Positions 43,501-46,865 of a stretch of 46,865 nucleotides of DNA are shown piece by piece. Both the position numbers and the translations under genes were made by a program. Source of the stretch: Branchiostoma floridae (Eukaryota > Chordata > Leptocardii > Amphioxiformes > Branchiostomatidae); NCBI RefSeq assembly GCF_000003815.2, contig NC_049984.1:585495-632359 (forward strand), written 5' to 3'. How positions within the stretch are numbered: position 1 is the first letter of the stretch; each line of letters opens with the position of its first letter. The notes beneath the pieces are model-generated. The model ran no database searches. It was not told where the DNA came from and was given only the letters and a program-made list of their open reading frames with translations.

Positions 43501-45092
43501 GCGATGCAGCAGTGAAAGTGATCCGAAGTTCCTCAGCTGTGGATCCTGTAGTGAAAGTGATCGCCGTTCGTCAGTTGGGGATCCTCTAGTGAAAGTGATC
43601 GGGTGTTCGTCAGTGTTGGATCCTGTAGTGAAAGTGATGGATCCTCTAGTGAAAGTGACCGGCGTTCGTCAGTTGGGGATCCTGTATCTGCTATATTTGA
43701 CATGTCATTGACGTTGGCACTGACCCAGTACCCATAGCTGGCATGCCTGCTGGCCCCACACACTGGCAGGGTTACCAGAACCTGTATAGATTAGATTATA
43801 GATTATAATCTTCTGTACAACTACACAGGAAAGGTTAGGAGCAGGGATGGTCACCTTAAACCCTAGCATATATAGGAACTCTGTGGCTCACAGAACCTTG
43901 AATGTGGCAGTTAGGCCTCTACATACAGAACTTATCTCATCTGTATGTAAAATATAGCTTCAGTAGAGCCAATTATACAGGAAGGTCAGTGGCAGTGCAC
44001 TGGTGATGCGTACAAATTACAGCAATCCACAGACCTTGCTGTGTGTATAGCAGACAGGCCCACTTATATTATAATTATACTGGAGGTTAGTGGCAGGGCT
44101 GTTTACTAGTACACTTACAGGATACATCAGGCTGTGTGTATATCAGACAGGCCCACTTACACAGGAGGTTAGTGGCAGGGTTGCTTACAAATTATAGCTA
44201 GGAACCCCTGGCTGTGTGTCAGACAGGCCTACTTACAAGTTACACGTAACCTACAGCATGCTGAAGCTGGTCTCTGTTGGGTACTGACGTCTCCCCTATC
44301 CCGTGGGCTATCAGGCAGCAGGGGGAGGGTTAACAGGAAGGTCAGGAGAGGTCATGAGCAGGTTTAACCCCAGAAATGTCTGTGCAGATTAGATCAGCCT
44401 TTGGGTAATCAGGTTTGGGCTGGCTTTGAGGGACAGTTCTGAGGTCAATGACCTGTAGAATCATGATGGTGAATGTGCTGCTGGTGTAATGGGAGGATAT
44501 GTTTCCTCTGGTTGCTAGGTGGGCCCGGGTCAGAAATTTAAGTGTCAAGGTCAATGAGGTCAGCCTTCCCAGCACACCCAGCTTGTCTGGATTCGGATAC
44601 ATGATTATTGTGTAGATTTACTGGCATTTTGAGTTTTGACTCTCTCAGTGTGACAGGCCTTCTCCCCACATCCTAGAGCTCAGCTCGGTTGAAACCAGGG
44701 GAAATTTCTTTGATGCAGATACAGGCTATCATACAGCTAGAGTGTGTAGGAGAGGCAGGTTGATTGTCCAATTGTGTATGGTTCTGTATGTTACTGAATA
44801 CTGACATGTTTCCCCCCAGTTGCTATCAGTTGTTGTATAGGTATTGTTTTTCTCTGTGTCTTCCCAAACATGTTGCCGCATGTATCATTTTATCACAGAT
44901 CCCAGAAGCCTGTAAAACGTTTTAACCGTGTATCTGTTTCCCCCATGCAGATCCCAGTAGCCTGTAAAATGTTAACTACATGTATATCTGTTCCCCCCAT
45001 GCAGATCCCAGTAGCCTGTAAAAGCTGTCCCTGCGGCCACCTCTTCATGAGTAAGCGACCTTTGAACCCCAAGCCCCTGTCGGCAGCCTCAG
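40555..45092 (+). CDS. C16orf87: UPF0547 protein C16orf87 homologue, exons 1-2 (3' partial)
   Basis: Exon 1 is 40555-40590 (MVMKQCPACAQQ, donor GTAGGG). Exon 2 is 45005-45092 (IPVACKSCPCG..., donor GTGAGA). Together they encode 41 residues matching the N-terminus of human C16orf87: the CPxC...QQ segment followed by IPVACKSCPCG, a small cysteine cluster likely to bind zinc. Biochemical function is unknown to me. The rest, a basic domain of roughly 100 residues in the human protein, is not in the window. The exon after 45092 seems to begin with codons like DVSHEDS, whose acceptor is copied 19 times at 45364-46672. Another ATG lies two codons after the chosen one (MVM), so the start could be either. 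Intron 1 is 4.4 kb and otherwise non-coding. Confidence 0.85.
40591..44870 (+). other. C16orf87 intron 1, several minisatellites, no gene
   Basis: No exon recognised. Tandem repeats: a ~37-bp unit (GGATCCTCTAGTGAAAGTGA) in about five copies at 43509-43685, and a ~110-bp unit (CAGACAGGCCCACTTA...GGAGGTTAGTGGCAGGG) in three copies at ~43975-44235. A short duplicate (CTGGCAAGGTTGGGTCAG) lies at 43290-43340. Confidence 0.5.
44880..45004 (+). repeat. Two extra copies of the C16orf87 exon 2 acceptor
   Basis: CCCCCATGCAG then ATCCCAGTAGCCTGTAAAA (codons IPVACK) occurs at 44941-44969, with an older copy near 44897, before the real junction at 45004. Period about 55 bp. Confidence 0.85.
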
Positions 45093-45354
45093 GTGAGAAA
45101 CTGTTGCCTGGCAACAATACTTGATATATTCCAGCACTACATCTCTATCATGTACAGTTGGTGGGATATGTACGCACCTTTTTTGAGCAGTAAAGTCTGA
45201 GTCTCATCAGCTGACCTGACAGTGAATCAGTAGTTCTGTCTTCTCAGACCCAAGAAGTAAACCATAAGGTAGTGTTTTTAGAGCAGTGGATGGAAAATGT
45301 CAAGGAGGGGAGAGCAGAAAGATTAATGTTGTTATTGTTTTATTGTTGTTGTTA

Positions 45355-46672
45355 TTGTTTACAGGCATGAGTCATGATGTCAGCAGGGAGGGATAGGAAC
45401 AGGTTGTGTTATTGTTATTGTTGTTGTTGTTTACAGATGTGAGTCATGAGGACAGCAGGGACAGAGGAACAGGTTGTGTTGTTGTTGTTGTTGTTTACAG
45501 ATGTGAGTCATGAGGACAGCAGGGACAGAGGAACAGGTTGTGTTGTTGTTGTTGTTGTTGTTTACAGACGTGAGTCATGAGGACAGCAGGGACGGAGAGG
45601 GACAGGTTGTGTTGTTGTTATTGTTGTTGTTGTTTACAGATGTGAGTCATGAGGACAGCAGGGACAGAGGAACAGGTTGTGTTGTTGTTGTTGTTGTTTA
45701 CAGATGTGAGTCATGAGGACAGCAGGGACAGAGGAACAGGTTGTGTTGTTGTTGTTGTTGTTGTTGTTTACAGACGTGAGTCATGAGGACAGCAGGGACG
45801 GAGAGGGACAGGTTGTGTTGTTGTTATTGTTGTTGTTGTTTACAGACATGAGTCATGAGGACAGCAGGGATGGAGAAGAACAGGTTGTGTTGTTGTTGTT
45901 GTTATTGTTGTTGTTGTTTACAGACGTGAGTCATGACGACAGCAGGGATGGAGAGGAACAGGTTGTGTTGTTGTTGTTGTTGTTTACAGTCGTGAGTCAT
46001 GAGGACAGCAGGGACGGAGAGGAACAGGTTGTGTTGTTGTTATTGTTGTTGTTGTTTACAGATGTGAGTCATGAGGACAGCAGGGACAGAGGAACAGGTT
46101 GTGTTGTTGCTGTTGTTATTGTTGTTGTTTACAGACGTGAGTCATGAGGACAGCAGGGACGGAGAGGAACAGGTTGTGTTGCTGTTGTTGTTATTGTTGT
46201 TGTTTACAGACGTGAGTCATGATGACAGCAGGGATGGAGAGGAACAGGTTGTGTTGTTGTTGTTGTTGTTTACAGACGTGAGTCATGAGGACAGCAGGGA
46301 GGGAGAGGAACAGGTTGTGTTGTTGTTGTTGTTGTTTACAGACGTGAGTCATGAGGACAGCAGGGAGGGAGAGGAACAGGTTGTGTTGTTGTTGTTATTG
46401 TTGTTGTTGTTTACAGATGTGAGTCATGAGGACAGCAGGGATGGAGAAGAACAGGTTGTGTTGCTGTTGTTGTTATTGTTGTTGTTTACAGACGTGAGTC
46501 ATGATGACAGCAGGGATGGAGAGGAACAGGTTGTGTTGTTGTTGTTGTTGTTTACAGACGTGAGTCATGAGGACAGCAGGGAGGGAGAGGAACAGGTTGT
46601 GTTGTTGTTGTTATTGTTGTTGTTGTTTACAGACGTGAGTCATGAGGACAGCAGGGAGGGAGAGGAACAGTA
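45355..46672 (+). repeat. Junction minisatellite: 19 copies of a putative C16orf87 exon 3 acceptor
   Basis: Units of 63-80 bp are TTGTTGTTGTTTACAG, then ACGTGAGTCATGAGGACAGC and AGGGACGGAGAGGAACAG, then GTTGTGTTGTTG. After exon 2 (phase 1) each would read DVSHEDSRDGEEQ. Length varies by GTT triplets, so most units stay open in frame when read through (VVLLLLLLLFT). The real exon 3 is presumably to the right of the window. Confidence 0.85.
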
Positions 46673-46865
46673 GCCTGTGAAATGTTAACTGTGTATCTGT
46701 TTCCCCCCATGCAGATCCCAGTAGCCTGTAAAACATTAACAGTGTACATGTTTCCCCCATGCAGATCCCAGTAGCCTGTAAAATAGATAACTGTGTATCT
46801 GTTTCCCCCATGCAGATCCCAGTAGCCTGTAAAATGTTAACTGTGTGTACATGTTTCCCCCATGC
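46669..46865 (+). repeat. Second array of C16orf87 exon 2 acceptor copies, running off the window
   Basis: TGTTTCCCCCATGCAG then ATCCCAGTAGCCTGTAAAA recurs at least three more times after the exon 3-like array, with a truncated copy at its start (TAGCCTGTGAAATG). None continues into the SCPCG codons inside the window. Confidence 0.85.

Noticed and set aside
45510-46673. Proteins with Leu runs and VSHEDSRDGEEQ
   Set aside because: As continuous genes these are array translations. They are reported as a junction array with possible splice consequences, not as separate genes.

Overview
The window is animal nuclear DNA, most likely from a cephalochordate (amphioxus, Branchiostoma). The evidence is three intron-rich genes with vertebrate-like proteins and GT-AG introns, a dense load of small inverted-repeat transposons, and minisatellites built from exon/intron junctions. 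I recall such junction arrays being described in amphioxus as 'mirage' minisatellites; I could not check this. All exon coordinates were built by hand from translation, splice signals and remembered human proteins.

Layout. (1) 1575-9835, plus strand: N-acetylgalactosamine-6-sulfatase (GALNS), exons 2-13; the signal-peptide exon lies left of the window. (2) About 9.85-25.9 kb: an intergenic region dominated by one ~12 kb inserted element (10706-22723) with ~430-bp terminal inverted repeats. It splits a LINE open reading frame and carries a nested 1.64 kb foldback element, a LINE fragment and several MITEs. (3) 25885-39876, minus strand: a complete alanine aminotransferase (GPT/GPT2 family), 14 exons, 518 residues, with two alternative versions of exon 6. 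(4) 40555 onward, plus strand: the first two coding exons of the UPF0547/C16orf87 homologue, head-to-head with the aminotransferase across a ~680-bp promoter region holding a GTCACGTGAC box and a YY1-type site.

The most unusual feature is that about 18 splice junctions in these three genes are tandemly copied, from 2 to more than 30 times. The copies sit in the adjoining intron and carry the acceptor or donor plus the first or last few codons of the exon. Real splice sites therefore lie next to long runs of near-identical decoys. Other points of interest are the exon 6a/6b pair, the 12 kb inverted-repeat element with its nested foldback insertion and matching empty site, and a divergent gene pair (alanine aminotransferase / C16orf87) that, as I recall, is also neighbouring and divergent on human chromosome 16.

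The genes are ordinary metabolic or housekeeping genes: a lysosomal sulfatase, a PLP transaminase and a small putative zinc-binding protein. They do not form a pathway together. No CRISPR array, prokaryotic operon, rRNA gene or intact tRNA gene was seen.
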